Assembly (NCBI GenBank): GCA_958295665.1 | Contig: OY282559.1 | Coordinates: 271,014,047 to 271,078,046, forward strand | DNA from: Tipula vernalis | Lineage: Eukaryota > Arthropoda > Insecta > Diptera > Tipulidae | Reading direction: 5' to 3' | Length of the DNA stretch: 64,000 nt | In this document: in pieces, positions 22,931-35,039 of the stretch | How the letters are laid out: each line of letters opens with the position of its first letter | Numbering within the stretch: the first letter of the stretch is position 1 | Notes under the pieces: generated by a model | What the model saw: only the letters and a program-made list of their open reading frames with translations | What the model was told of the DNA's origin: nothing | Database searches by the model: none | Program-made: the position numbers and the translations under genes

Positions 22931-23995
22931 AATTTACATTCAAATAAGGAAACAGGAAACAAAATAACCTAGTTTAAATGTAGTAAAAATAATTTAAAGT
23001 GTAGGATAGGATAGGAAGGATTTAAAATCGTTATTTATTAATTTGATAAATAGCAAAATAAGCGTTTCATTGAAAACTAAATTGTTCATATAACGAAACC
23101 TTCTTTATTCCAGTTTTTTGTGTCTGAAGAGTTTGAATAATGTTCACAATATTAGGTGTAGAAGTAAAAGGCAGGTAATACATATTTGTAATTAGTTTAA
23201 TAAAATTTCGTAAACTTTTTTATTTTACTAACCCAAGAACCAATAAATTTTAAAAATAAACGAATTAAATGTTCTTTGTATTAAAGAATTATTTATTAAA
23301 TATTGAGATTTTATAATTTTTAATTAAATATCCGAAATTTCTTAACAATTATAAAATATAATTAAAATCACGTATCGATAAATAAAAAACTGTTTGTAAA
23401 GTGTATTATTTGTCTGTTTGTAAAGTATATTATTTGTGTATTATTTATCATACTGAAACAAAATAAAAAGGTGTCGTTGTTATCAGCATACCTTATAACA
23501 ATGATGAAATTTCCTTCAAACCAAATAATATTTTAGAGTACAATTCAAGGGGTGAGTGGATAAGATGAATAATTTCGCCTAGACCGTAAACGTAGTGCTC
23601 CTAGTTGGCTAATATAGTATAGCTTTTCAAGATGTTATAGATCTGGCAAATATTTTTGCATTCGACATCAATAATGCGCCATAGACATTGATGGCTTAAT
23701 TCGTTTTTAAATTATATTTTCATTTTAACTTGCTCAATCAAAATAAATTTTATTTATGTTTTATTAAAACATGCTAGTAAAACATAAACTAAATTTTTCC
23801 TTGTATTTTGTATTAAACAAATTTGGGGTAACATATACGCAGACGGAAGGTTCAGAAAAAATAGATAACTTATAATTTATTTTGTCCGTGTCTGTTTTCT
23901 CAATACAAGTTTCTAATCGTACTATTTCTCAACATCATTACAAATATACAGAAGTAGTAATAAATTTAAAGTAAACCTTGAAGGTAAGTAAGATA
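22931..23995. other. No recognisable gene
   Basis: AT-rich spacer with two copies of gtgtattattt near 23400-23450. I see no coding, structural or repeat feature that I can support. Confidence 0.45.
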
Positions 23996-24029
23996 TTACT
24001 CTATGCAGTATATCTACAGTATAGCACGC

Positions 24030-25110
24030 TGTTAAAGTTAGCCGAAAGTTTCCAGCCGAAAGTGAAAAGTCGATAATGCAGACTATGTTATTGACATTCC
24101 AGCCGAAAATAAATCAGCCTCTAGAGTGTTATGTCTGGAGATGGATTGGATTGATGTGACTTGTCAATAGCTATCGCAGGAAAAAAATTCAGTTCAAATT
24201 TCCCGTGGGAAATCTCGGAAAATTCGATTTTCCAAAAATTATTAGAAAATTTGTATAAAATCAGCCTTTAAAGTGCTATGTCTGGAGATGAATTGCATTA
24301 ATGTGAATTATCAAAAGCTATCGCAGGAAAAAAATGGAGGTGTGGCCAACACACGACTTTCTTTTACGAACAGAGAATTCTGAGAATTTTTTTTTTTTAA
24401 TTTTTTTTTTAATTTTTTAATTTTTAAATTTTTTTTTTAATTTTTTATTTTTTATTTTTATTTATTTTTAATTTTTAGAAACATTTTGTGTTTAGTAGTT
24501 TTTTGTAAACCTTATACTTTTTAAGATATTTGCAAAATAAATTTTCTGGACCAAGGGAGTGGCCACTTCCGGTTGGCCGATTTGGAGTAAAATTCACTGG
24601 GACCTCCCAATTTATCAAAAAACTTAAATCTGAAGTTTCAGTTCGATTGGTTAAACCATCTGGGCTGTAGAGAGGACACAGACAGACTGACAGACTGACA
24701 GACTGACCGACTGACAGACTGACAGACTGACAGACTGACAGACTGACAGACTGACAGACTGACAGACTGACAGACTGACAGACAGACAGACAGCCACCAT
24801 TTCGAAACCCACTTTTTCGAACTCAGGGGACCTCAAAACAAATAAATCTCTAAAAATCTCAAGGTCCAAAATTTTCATGATTACTATACTTTATTTTACT
24901 AGAGTAAAAGAAAGTAAAAAATCAGTACAAGTTTCCGTGGGAAATCTCGGAAAATTCAAAAAAAATCCAGCCGAAAGTAAGAAATGGATAAATAAAAAAA
25001 ACCTCTAGAGTGTTATGTCTGGAGATAGATTGCCTTGATGTAACTTGTCAATAGCTATCGTTGGAAAAAAATTCAGTCCAAGTTTCCCGTGGGAAATTCG
25101 ATTTTCCGAA
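24030..25110. repeat. Dispersed repeat with internal near-copies and a microsatellite core
   Basis: The words agccgaaag, tgttatgtctggagat, caatagctatcg and tttcccgtgggaaat recur at 24.03-24.25, 24.26-24.33 and 24.90-25.11 kb. A diverged copy lies at 46.92-47.34 kb. Between the copies lie T-rich DNA (24389-24480) and the (CAGACTGA)n array, followed by a conserved tail (aaacccactttttcgaac, then ggggacctcaaaac). A similar tail follows a similar microsatellite at 53.2-53.35 kb. The element does not code. A conserved body with a variable microsatellite core recalls DINE-1/HINE-type non-autonomous Helitrons, but that is inference. Confidence 0.65.
24678..24793 (+). repeat. (CAGACTGA)n microsatellite
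   Basis: About fourteen units of cagactga, with one cagaccga-type variant and a short (CAGA) run at the right end. It is read as a poly Ser-Val-Cys-Gln frame on the minus strand, which is not a real protein. There are no spacers between units, so it is not a CRISPR. Confidence 0.95.
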
Positions 25111-25429
25111 TATATACAATATTTAATTTAAGTTACATACTATAGTATTCTCTTAAGCCTATAATCAAATTAACAATGTGCCATTTGAGTAAAAATTCGT
25201 GATTCTAACACTTGCAAAACTTCACGAAATTGCTGTCAAAACATGGTTTAAGATTAATATAAAGAAGGAGACACAAACAACATACTATAGATTATGTCTA
25301 TACCCACTGTATAAATGACGAAAACCAGTAAATAGCGGAAAATGTATACTGCAAGATTTCAAAATATTACACTTGCAACAAACCAAAGATAGTGTTCAGT
25401 CATCTTAAGCAAGAAGAAATTGTTAAGGG

Positions 25430-25990
25430 CCTATTGCGCTTTAGAATTTTACTGATGACCCTCATAATGAGGCGCTGATCATGATTGAACATAAAGATAT
25501 GGAGATGAAATGATCATGACAGGAGAAATGCTATGAGAATTACCTTAAATGGCCCTGATAAAATATTTCAATAATGAGGATGGGGTGATTTTGATTCATG
25601 TGCCAGGTGGAACTAGCCAAACTATCTTGGTTAATTTATTTTGGCACGGATTAGACAAGAGAAGAAGATTGCACAATAGATTGCCTCTTTTGGCATTGCG
25701 GCATCTTTGTTGACCGGCGAAAGGACTGCTCGTTCGACTCTTTTGAGATCTCTTTGGACTTGGCTCTCAATGGAGGCGACTTTTCGCAGTATTAAAAAGG
25801 GCACTGGAAAGACTACAGCCCTGCAACAAGCTAAAGCACTATTCTGAGGCGACTATTATGGAGTCGAGATGCAAGGCATTTGTGAAAACAATTACTTGAT
25901 GGACGGGTGGTTTAATCGTTGTCCTTATAGGCGATTTTGGTCAAATCTAGCCTGTTATACCTGCAACTTAAGATTGAATGTAACTCAATT
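25430..25990 (+). pseudogene. Helitron Pif1-like helicase domain remnant
   Basis: Plus-strand frames give, in helicase order: EALIMIEHKDMEM; then PGGTSQT (25603-25623), a degenerate Walker A; IASFGIAASLLTGERTARST (about 25686-25739); KGTGKTTALQQAKALF (about 25797-25845); and GGLIVVLIGDFGQI then PVIP (25906-25962), the Walker B block with one stop. Intact Helitrons have PGGTGKT, SSGIAA-LL-GGRTAHS and GDFRQ-LPVIP at these places, so the match is firm. GK in Walker A is lost and frames shift repeatedly, so it is inactive. It lies on the strand opposite to the Helitron remnants at 10-19 kb and is a different copy or an inverted piece. Confidence 0.85.
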
Positions 25991-26047
25991 GATAGCCCGA
26001 ACATTTCAGAAAATTTCGAAAATTAAAAATCCATCCCATAAATTTTA

Positions 26048-26640
26048 TGGCTGAAATTCTGGAATAGCGCCAGTTAGGACGGAACTTGGCTATTTTTGCT
26101 TTCCATTTTTGATGAAATTTGACATATTTGATGGAAATAGAATTCTAAAATCAGTCTAAGATGAGATACTGGAATATGGCCAATTCGGAAGGAACTTGAC
26201 TTATTCGTGAGGAAATGGGATGCTAAAAAAAATGGAATGAGACCAATAAGCATGGAACTTCGCTATTTATTAACCGATTAGAAAAATTAAAACTACACTG
26301 AGTAGGGGTTAATATTTTACTAAGCTAAGGACCCTATCTAACATGTGCCATACACCAATTAGTTGTATAATTGGAGGTGAACCAGCAATTGTCCACCACT
26401 ATGACCCAGTAGTGGACAATCGGAGGTTTTGATATCTTCATCGCCTTGATTTTAATAAGAGGGGGTTGCCATTTGAATAAGAAAAGGGTCCTATCCGACA
26501 TGTACCATAAACCAATACATCTATCAATACCTATGAGCTGACATCCAGTGGTGGACAACTGAAGGTTTTTTATTCCTCCAAATCTGCTGGCAATTAAGGC
26601 AGATTTTAACATTTTTCTTGTCATTCCGCCCTTCTAATTT
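26048..26640. repeat. Short imperfect tandem duplications
   Basis: Words like ctggaatagcgccagttagg, acggaacttggctattt recur three times at 26050, 26170 and 26240. A second set (gaccctatctaacatgtgcc, caattgtccaccac) recurs at 26325-26455 and 26485-26625, with tccatccgacatgtacc and agtggtggacaac variants. A 96-codon minus-strand open frame here (26334-26624) is a by-product of the duplication. Function is unknown. Confidence 0.55.
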
Positions 26641-26976
26641 TTTTTTTAAGTTAATGATAAATGTGACAATCCAACACCGTTTTCAAGCAAAATGAATAGG
26701 TTATCGTGTATTTTAATATGTTTGTAAATTTACGTGGAATACTCTGCTGATAGCAATAACATCGCCAATATTTCCAAACTAAAATTATCTTCTAAGCTTT
26801 TAAATCTAAATTCTTCCCATGACCTTTTATTGACATTTTATGACATTTTGTTGACTGAAATTTCAACGATTCGATCGATAAATTATTTTTGAATTTATTA
26901 CTCGGCAATAATACATTTCCCAATTAATAAATTATCTTTGTATTTAAGCTCGTACATAAATCTTAATATAAAGCTG

Positions 26977-27462
26977 CTATGGGATGCCCTTAAATAATCT
27001 TTGGATGTTAGGGCAGAGGTGATTCGGGGAAAGGCGGCAGAAGATTATTATTATTGAAAGGCCATGCGGGCGATAAGCCAAAAGATCTATTGTGCTGGAC
27101 CCTGCTGGGCCCTGCTTAATTACCGTCCAGTCAATATTCAGGTTATTAATGAACTTGATGATAGTGCCAGCTGGTACGTGATACATACTATCTGGGCGTA
27201 TTGCTCTCCCTCCTAGATGTTTACTACAGCATGTAGTTCCGCTAGAAAGACGGTAGCATTGGAAGCCAAGGACTTCGAGAGGGATGTCCCACTCCCGTAC
27301 ATTCCTACCGCTGCCCCGTCTTCCGTTTGATTTTACTCTTACGAGTTGCTGAGAATTGCAAATCGCCTGTAGGTCACCAAGCTTTACTACAGGAAGGTGA
27401 AATAAAACTTGAGGGTGCCTGGTGTTCAGAGTTCGCATACTTTGTTTGGCTTTATTAGTCAT
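26977..27462 (-). CDS. Hypothetical 161-codon open frame, not recognised
   Basis: An uninterrupted minus-strand frame of 161 codons lies in DNA noticeably GC-richer than its surroundings. It includes VVKLGDLQAICNSQQLVRVK, then NGRRGSGRNVREWDIPLEVL and a C-terminal RLSPNHLCPNIQRLF. I see no signal peptide, membrane segment or catalytic motif that I can name. The GC-rich block continues on the right to about 27.78 kb (plus-strand open frame 27409-27672), suggesting that a larger inserted unit, perhaps the 5' or 3' region of a retroelement, explains the composition. It could equally be a chance open frame. Confidence 0.25.
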   Translation of the reverse strand: MTNKAKQSMRTLNTRHPQVLFHLPVVKLGDLQAICNSQQLVRVKSNGRRGSGRNVREWDIPLEVLGFQCYRLSSGTTCCSKHLGGRAIRPDSMYHVPAGTIIKFINNLNIDWTVIKQGPAGSSTIDLLAYRPHGLSIIIIFCRLSPNHLCPNIQRLFKGIP

Positions 27463-27679
27463 TCATCCATCGGCATATGCTGTTCCACCTTAGATTACGG
27501 TTTTTTGTCAAGGTTTTCTCCTTCAGCGTCGTACTTTAGCTTGTGCCAAATAGCCAAAAATGTGCCAAATGGCCTTAGTTACAAGTGCTTGCCGCGAGGA
27601 GGCAGCACGTACACTTGCGAATTGTGTACAGGTTACACAATTCTACCCATCACGCAGTTGTTTAATACATGACCAGAAC

Positions 27680-30125
27680 ATCTCACGTGATGCGCGCCCT
27701 ACTGGAAGGTTATGGAGCTGGTAGATTAATCTACTCAACTTTGGTCTCCCCCTCCAATAGACGACAAACCACCAAAGGTGACAGGAAATACTTAAACATT
27801 TTGTGATAAAGAAATGGGGTAAAGCTCACAAACGCGATAATTCACATTAATGCTGATTTTGCAAGGTTGGAATAGTCCACAACAATGTTCCATACTAAAG
27901 TACTGAGCGAAGAATTATATCAACATTCAATCCCCACTTTGCTCAAATAAATTTTGAACATTTCGGGTATGGCAATAGAATAAATTAAATTTTTATGATT
28001 ATCAACAGTTTATTATGCTTTCGAACGCTTTTGTCCAGCCAGAACCACTGTCTTCTTATCGGTTTCGACTGTTTTCCACCAAGAATTATATTTATCGTTC
28101 CGTTAAACTAGTTCTTGTGTTGACTGTGCATGGCGGTCTAGTGGAAAAGCGAAATGCCAACAAGCTGAAAAATTCATGATACGTCATTCCGATAAATAAA
28201 AACACACAACAAAGTGGTTCTACATCAAGAGAGTATAGGGAAGTACCGTTGTTCTGAATTCATATAAAATCAGAGACAGACCATTTAGAGCTCAGAGCTC
28301 AAAGTGGTGTTCTAATATTTACCAGTTCAAATTATGACATTTACACTAAGTACGATTTAAAATAGACGGTTAAAGATCTTGTGGAGAAATGTAACGAAGT
28401 ATATAAATCCACTTTTATGGTTGGCGTCCTTCTCGTTCATTCGGTCTGATAATTTTTTAACGAATTCTATTGCTTGCCAGAACGTCGTTAGGTTCACTGA
28501 GCACGATTTATTGATCGTTTTCTGTTAGTAACATTTTGGGTGCGATCGACATCACTAAGCTACCTTCATTAACGTAATACAATTACCGTTGCAAAAAAAA
28601 TTTCAGTTATTCGATGATACTTAAGCGCGCGTCGTAAACCTGTTAAAAGCGAATCAAACAAATGCCTGAGTTACATCTATAAAAGGCATTGCTACCTGCT
28701 AGACATATACTCTCTAATCTGTAAATTAAAAATAAATATTTATTTTTAATTAAATCTATTCGCATGCCATTCCTAAAAATTTCTTTTCTTTAAAATTTTC
28801 TATGTGTATATACAGCTTAGTAAGTATAGCGATTACAAATAATAGAATTTAAATTTTATCTACCTGCGCGTTTTATGTAAATTTTTTTGGTAATTTCCTT
28901 CTCCCGTCATTTCTTTCTTTGATTTTCTTAAGATCGCATTAAAACTTGTACCAATCCGATCAATTAATTTTCATCCTTATTCGGTGCGAACGCAAAAATT
29001 TTTTTGTTGTCTCGTTTCTTTTCCGAACCGATCATCATCTTATTATCCAAATTTTATCAAATTTCTTCGAAAATGTCTTGATCTTTCACACTATGAAAAA
29101 GAAAAATGACAAAAAATAAATCTGTCACCTTTTATCTCAAACGTAAAGTTGGTCTTGTGCGTCTTACCTAAATATAAATAATTTTTTTGATTTTTTTAAG
29201 GAGATTGGATTAGATTAGAGGTACAAGTTTGTGGTTAGATATTATTTATTAGATTAAACTTCGTTTCTTAACAAAAAAATTTAAGTTGTAATGATTTTGT
29301 GATGGTTGACAAATCAGTTGCAACCAGGGCTTATGGTATGTACACAAATAAATTTATGGGTGCAGCTACTTCATTGTTGACCTCACAATTATACACCTCT
29401 AATGTATTTGAAGTTTATTACCAAACATCTTTTTATAAGTTTGAAGGGCTTTACAATTTATATCCAAGATGGCAAGTGAAGAGGGAATTATAGTTGTACA
29501 TATTCAACCAATTCACAATTATATACAATATTTGATATATGTACATCGAAAAAGGAAAAACATTCAAAATGATTTTATTTTAATTAATTTTTGTTAAATG
29601 ACAATATATGAATTTTGATTCGAATGTACGATCAACAGTGGATAAAGTCCATAAAGAATCGAATGAGCAAAACATTTTTGTACTAAAAGTAATCCTACAC
29701 TGAGATAATTTAATTTGTATTGATCATATGAACCAAATTTACCTTCATCACGAATATTTAATTGCGTTACTATTGATTTCCATTGTTTGTAATTTAAGTA
29801 ATGAAATAAAAAACTGAAATTAACAAATTTTAAATTAAGTTAATATTTGAAAAAACGTGGTCATCAATCAAGTTAAAATAGGATTGAAATCCGATGAAAC
29901 TGCTAACCACAGCATTCGTAAGCGCGAATTAATGATTTTAGAAGACACGGTTGAAGTCGCTGGAAGTTTGAAAGAGTGTTGAGTGTTAGGTATAGAAGAA
30001 CTAGAGCAATATTGGATGCTTTCAAGGAAACCTATGAAAGGATCTTTAGTTGTACAGTGAATAAACTGCAACTGAGACGTTATATAAAGCGGCCAAAATT
30101 TACTTATATCAGTTAAGCAAAAATT
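27680..30125. other. No gene that I can support
   Basis: Mixed sequence. Around 28430-28700 it is moderately GC-rich (ggttcactgagcacgattta, tataaaaggcattgctacc) with a TATA-like word at 28680, possibly an old LTR, but no partner was found. Short open frames at 29299-29493 and 29868-30071 have no family resemblance. Near 29699 the word cactgagataattta recalls the end of a small DNA transposon. Confidence 0.35.
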
Positions 30126-30129
30126 TTGA

Positions 30130-30780
30130 AAATTAAAATTGTAAAATTTTAATGTCTCTCAAAATGTTTCCTATTCTGGTTAAATAAGTTCTGATTTTGC
30201 AGAAAATCTTACTAAAATTCAGAATGTTTTGAATTTATACTTAGTCTGGACTGCTTCTTTCCTGTTCTGATTTAGAGAAAATATCTAAATCTATTGTATA
30301 TAACAAATAAAAAAATTTTGCCAAAAAAAGTTCTGATTTTGCAAAATGTGTTGCTAAGATTCAAAATGTTTTAAATTTGAATTTAGTCTGGAAGTTTTGC
30401 TTTTTACACAGTTCTGAAATTTTTTGCATATAAATTAAATAAAATATTGGCAAAATTGCTCCGACTTGGAAAAACTGTTGCTAAAATTCGGAATGTTTTA
30501 AATTTGTATTTAATCTGAACCTTTGGCTCATTTTCAGTTCTGATTTAGAGAAAAATACTTTGCTGAAATCTGTTGCATACAAATACAAAAAAAAAAAAAT
30601 ATTGGCAAAGTAAGTTTTGGTTTTGCAAAAAATGTTGTTAAAATTCAGAATGTTTTAAATTTGCATTTAGTCTGGACATTTTCCTGTTTTTCAGTTCTGA
30701 TTTATTGATTAAATCTGTTCCATATAAATAAAATAAGATATTGGGAAAATAAGTTCTAATATAGTAAAACATTTCAGATA
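30130..30780. repeat. Tandem repeat, about 140-bp unit, at least four copies
   Basis: Units begin near 30187, 30327, 30460 and 30615, with a fifth partial unit near 30751. Each carries gttctgattttgcaaaa, attcagaatgttttaaattt, tagtctgga and a (t)atataaataaaat block before a ttggcaaa word. Units differ by substitutions and small indels, so the array is old. It does not code. Confidence 0.8.
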
Positions 30781-31924
30781 AATTATGTGAAATACTGCCT
30801 CCCGAATCCATTAAGAGAGCGACAAAGTCACTCCAAACGCAATATTTGGATTGGTAATCGGTGGAAACCTAAAAGCAAAGTTTAAGCGATATTTTCCTGA
30901 CATCGAAAATTCGCTACAAGTGAATTGATGAACTGGTTCGACTACCGTAATGCAATGTATAGGGGAACGAAGATGGCGACGCTTGAATAGATCGGTCGTA
31001 TTGATTGATGTGCTCAAAGTAAATTAATAATAATAATTATCAATCTGTAGTGAATATTATTTATTGAATTTAGAAGAATAACAAAATAGTTATTGTGAGT
31101 TCTTGATAGTTCCAGTGAACTTTGATCATGTTATCTAAAATCATTCCAATCTGAAAGTCAAAATTTATTAACTAAAGTGGTCTCAATACAAATGGATCGC
31201 ACTACAAATTGTGAAATATATGTTGGATTAAAAAATCAAATAAAATCAACTTTATAAAACTTAATATAAACTTAAATATATAGTGCTATTATATAGTAAT
31301 ACTAAAGTGTTGAATATTAATGAATTAGCCAGCGAACACTGTGACCTTTATTTATGACACCAATACCAATATTGTTCTTTACACATAAATGTGATTACGC
31401 AAATATTTAATTACAGGAATACAAACTGTACTCAAATTGTATTAATCCATATTACCATTAATAATACAGTTGATGTTATTCCAAATATTCTGCTCAAACG
31501 AAAATTAATAATAAAAAGTAATCAGTAATAGAAATATTTTAAAACTATATTTGTTAAGCTGAGATCAATCATAAACAGTTTCTGTGAATTACAGATAATA
31601 ATCCAGTGAGTTTGGTCAATTTTTATGTATTTTATTCGAGTCTAAGTGTTAAAATCTATTACTTAAAATGGAAGCGTTCCCAGCATTTAAATTGTAAAGT
31701 TATATTGAGATCTTTAAACATAAACTTCACAAAACATTAAAAGCTATTAAGAAAAATATAATCTAAGTATAATAATGTACGAGTGGAAGTAATATTAAAT
31801 TGTCGAAGATTATTATTTAGCAAACGAAACTCACAATTTCGTATAGTGCAATCAAGTTGATGCCTGCTGTCATAAAAATCATTTAATTTTTTTGATTTTT
31901 TGTGTCTTACCAAAAACCACTGAA
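30781..31924. other. No clear gene; possible 5' flank of the LINE
   Basis: A minus-strand open frame at 30811-31017 (68 codons, FRFPPITNPNIAFGVTLSLS at its end) is unassigned. From about 31.0 kb the sequence is AT-rich and may include the untranslated leader of the LINE that follows. No promoter motif can be singled out. Confidence 0.3.
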
Positions 31925-32690
31925 ATGCCACCAAAAACGCGGAATCAGTCAGTAGACTCAATTGATTATCTTAAACAGCTTGTTAATAAACCCGATTTAT
32001 CATTGAAAGATATTCTTTCATCAATGATACTTATACACGAAAGCATTGATAAAAAAATGGATTCAACAAAAGAAAAAATTGATTTTCTGCTGGATGAAAA
32101 TGCCAAAACAAAACATGATATCGTAAATCTTAATGTTAAAACTAAAAATTCCCAAGCTGATGTAGCTTCTCTACAATACGAAGTAGCATACTTGAAGCAA
32201 AAACAGTTCCAAAGCGATATTATCGTTAGTGGTATGCCCCATAATGCAGATGCCGATACCACCATGGCCAATTTAGACAAGCTGAATAAAACTGGAGTGC
32301 AGAATGTTGCATTTTGTTATAAAAAAATACTACCCCATAAAACAGATGGGCGTCTACAGCAAATTTCACAAATATTTGTTCGTTCTCGGGACTACAACAC
32401 CAAAAGTGCTTATTACAAAAGTAAGAGAACTTGGACAGATATTCGTAAATCAATTGTTACCTGAATCGGATTCAAATAACCCAGCAAGAAAAATCTTCAT
32501 TGGTTACAGATTAATCAGTTACTTTGCAAAGCTTCATTCTGAATGCCGAAAACAGAAAAATGAGCAAATATTATTATCGGTCTTTTTTTACTAATGGAAA
32601 TCTTTTTGTCAAAATACGAAACGCCGACGAGACGTCATCTCCACCTGTAATTGTTAAGTCTTCAGCTGATCTTCTTAACAAAATTAGATA
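31925..32690 (+). pseudogene. LINE ORF1 protein (coiled coil, RNA-binding), frameshifted
   Basis: The ATG at 31925 (MPPKTRNQSVDSIDYLKQLV) is preferred over the upstream alternative start because MPPKTR is typical of these ORF1 proteins. Residues about 40-100 form a charged heptad-like coiled coil (IHESIDKKMDSTKEKIDFLL). SDIIVSGMPHNAD begins the RRM-like part. A frame change near 32410-32440 moves the reading to VNQLLPESDSNNPARKIFIG and then NGNLFVKIRNADETSSPP near 32595-32640, with a stop at about 32688. ORF1p normally binds element RNA and chaperones reverse transcription. This copy cannot make the full protein. Confidence 0.7.
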
Positions 32691-32819
32691 ACATCACTAC
32701 AATAATCGAAATCCTCAGGAAAATATGTAGCAAATCAATGAAAATCATGTACTGCAAACCAAACAATATACAACAAATTCATTTCAATTAGAAATAATTG
32801 ATTCATTTTATACTTAATA

Positions 32820-34107
32820 ACTCTAATAGACCAGAAGTATAGTGAACAAATTGGACATGGTTGGAATACAATTGATCTCGGTCAAGATAATCGAAGCCAA
32901 ATTTAATGCGGTATATTTTTTTTGATCACGAAAAGTTACCAATTCTTCCTTACTATAGTTTATGGAAACGCATTTGCCCCAGTGTAAAAATAGCCTGTTC
33001 TTCGGTGATTTTAATTTAAATATTTTGGATACCACTGAAAGGTCTGTCAAGTTGTATACAGAGATAGTACACTCTTGTGGTTTTGTTATACTTAATAAAA
33101 TACATCCCTCTTTTTCTACACGTGACTCAAACAGCATTCGCACTATTATCGACCACATTATCACAGATATCGTAGATATTCATTACAAATTAGGTGTTAA
33201 GGATATTTCTAATGAAGGTTGTGGAGATCATAAATTATTATCCCTCAAAAACATAAAACTCAAACTAGCTTTGAGATTCTTGATTATGGGAGACTTTCAA
33301 GCGAAACAGTTTGGTCTAATCTTTGGAAATATAACAGCTTTGCTGAGTTTACCTCAGAATTAAGCAGAGTTATTTCAATTAATAAAAAAAGGATTTCCTT
33401 AGATATAATAACAAAGCACGGCAGCCGTGGATGACGAACGAAATTGTATCCTTAATTAAAAAAGAAAAATCATTTTATAAATTAACACGACAATTTCCAG
33501 ACACTTTGCCTTTTTTGGCAACAAGTTTGTGAATTGTTTCAATAATTCCAAAAAATATTGGAGTGTTATTAAGAAAGTGGTATTTCATCAATCAACTCAA
33601 TGCAAACGAGCTAAAATTAACTTGGAAAATGGAAATGACTAAATATCTGACCAGTTTGAAGTGGCATCGATGTTTGGGGCCCATTTTGTTAGTATTGGTA
33701 ATGATTTTAACAGCAGTACATCACCTAATTCAATAGCCGCAGACTGTCAACCTATTGCTGATTCATGTAGGAGCGCACAGTTTCCTTTCTTGTTACAAAA
33801 AACTTCAAATGACGAAATAAAAAAGATCGTTGACAGTCTAAACTCTTCAGCAGCAACAGGTTTGGATGGAATATCGGTTAAATTTATAAAAAAAAATTCG
33901 CAACAACTCATACCAGCACTAACTAAATTAATAAACCAATCATTAGAGAGCTCTTTATTCCCTAAGAAACTAAAATTGGCAAAGATTATCCCCGTTTTTA
34001 AAAGCGGAAGTACAACTGAAGCTGAAAATTATCGCCCGATATCTATACTGAACTCTATATCAAAAATGTATGAAATTGTCTTATCTAGGTCTCTTAATAG
34101 ACCATAA
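32820..34107 (+). pseudogene. LINE ORF2 endonuclease and N-terminal RT fragments
   Basis: The stretch 32962-33242 reads METHLPQCKNSLFFGDFNLN, then SIRTIIDHIITD and ISNEGCGDHKLL. GDFNLN and GDHKLL are the catalytic GDFN and (S)DH blocks of the endonuclease, with Ser of SDH replaced by Gly. Then 33661-34107 reads MASMFGAHFVSIGNDF, AATGLDGISVKFIKK, KLAKIIPVFKSGS and ENYRPISILNSISKMYE, which are RT motifs 0 to 2. Stops and shifts separate the two parts. The frame ends before the YADD-type active site, which is missing. Confidence 0.8.
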
Positions 34108-34129
34108 ACTAAAGTCTGAAAATTAAGAG

Positions 34130-34658
34130 TTCTATTATTCCATATATATTTACATTAAAAAAATTGGCCCACATTATTCCTAATAAACCGCTGACTATGA
34201 TTTATAATTATTTTATTCTTTCCCGGCTTACACATCTGAACCCAATTTGGAGTTGAAGTGCAGACTATAAAATCAGGCAAATTCTTCAAAAAAGAGCGCT
34301 CAAATATATACACAAACTTCCTTCGCGTTATTCGACAAATTTACTTTTCCGAAATCATCCTGTATATTTATCGTTATATCAAATAAAATGAATTGAATTA
34401 ATTTTAGTAATATATAAAATTATTTATAATAAAATAAAACACTCTTTTACGATGAACAGAATTGCGGATAGGCATTTGTATAACACGCGACACTGCACAG
34501 ACTTTCATATTGAATTCTTTGCTTCAGGAATGGCGTCACATAACGTAATCCATCGAGGGCTCGGAGAATTTAACAATCTTCCGGCAACTGTTAAAAACGA
34601 AATAAATACATTTGCTTTCAAGAAACTCATTAGAGAAATCATTGTCAATACCGTATAG
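34130..34658 (+). pseudogene. LINE ORF2 C-terminal tail
   Basis: Across frame breaks the sequence reads PLTMIYNYFILSRLTHLNPI, ILQKRALKYIHKLPSRYS, NHPVYLSLYQIK, then ADRHLYNTRHCTDFHIEF and RGLGEFNNLPATVKN. This is the conserved tail of CR1/L2-type ORF2 proteins that follows the RT domain. It directly follows the truncated RT start, so an internal deletion removed the palm and thumb. About 320 bp of untranslated AT-rich sequence and an A-rich end follow. Confidence 0.7.
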
Positions 34659-35039
34659 AAAGGTTCCTTATCTACATTTATTGTTTTATAGTAAATGATC
34701 ATTCAAACATTGATACCAGTGTAATTTCTTTTTCATTTAAAACAGTCTAGTTAAGTGTTATGCTGCCATTTTTTTTCTCTTCTACATAATTATTATCAAT
34801 TATTCCAAATAATATTAATTAAATTGTTGCATAGGATGTTTCTGATTTTGTTTTTGTTATTGTTATATTTATGTATATAAAATAAGTAATATAAGCTTAA
34901 GACACAAAATACATAAATCATTATAACTTGATCTAATTGTATCAGAATTTTATGTACATAAACTAGTTTTGTTAGTAGAAATGTTTATAAAACAAAAAAA
35001 AAATGAAACTGAATAAAGAATAAAAAAAAGATTGAAAAA

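Larger units (their letters stand above)
31925..35035 (+). mobile_element. CR1-like non-LTR retrotransposon, internally deleted
   Basis: The order is ORF1 with coiled coil, apurinic-type endonuclease remnant, N-terminal RT remnant, the C-terminal tail of ORF2, and an A-rich 3' end (34980-35035, aaaaaaaaatgaaactgaat, aaagaataaaaaaaag). All parts are on the plus strand. The RT catalytic core between about 34105 and 34130 has been lost, as has the N-terminal part of the endonuclease before 32.85 kb. ORF1 style (MPPKTRNQS start, SDIIVSGMP, NGNLFVKIRNA) and the C-terminal RALKYIHKLP and HLYNTRH words fit the CR1/L2-type lineages of insects. It cannot mobilise itself. Confidence 0.8.

Noticed and set aside
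24651..24878. Minus-strand frame with Ser-Val-Cys-Gln repeats, and the array as a possible CRISPR
   Set aside because: It is a plain (CAGACTGA)n microsatellite with no spacers; the frame is a by-product.
28110..28160. tRNA-like words (gcggtctagtgg)
   Set aside because: No cloverleaf could be formed around them; no tRNA gene was seen anywhere in the window.
28430..28760. Possible solo LTR with a TATA word
   Set aside because: No TG...CA limits, partner LTR or target duplication could be found.
30811..31017. Minus-strand frame ending FRFPPITNPNIAFGVTLSLS as a host exon
   Set aside because: There is a weak acceptor-like word but no donor, no start and no family I can name, so it was left in a spacer entry.
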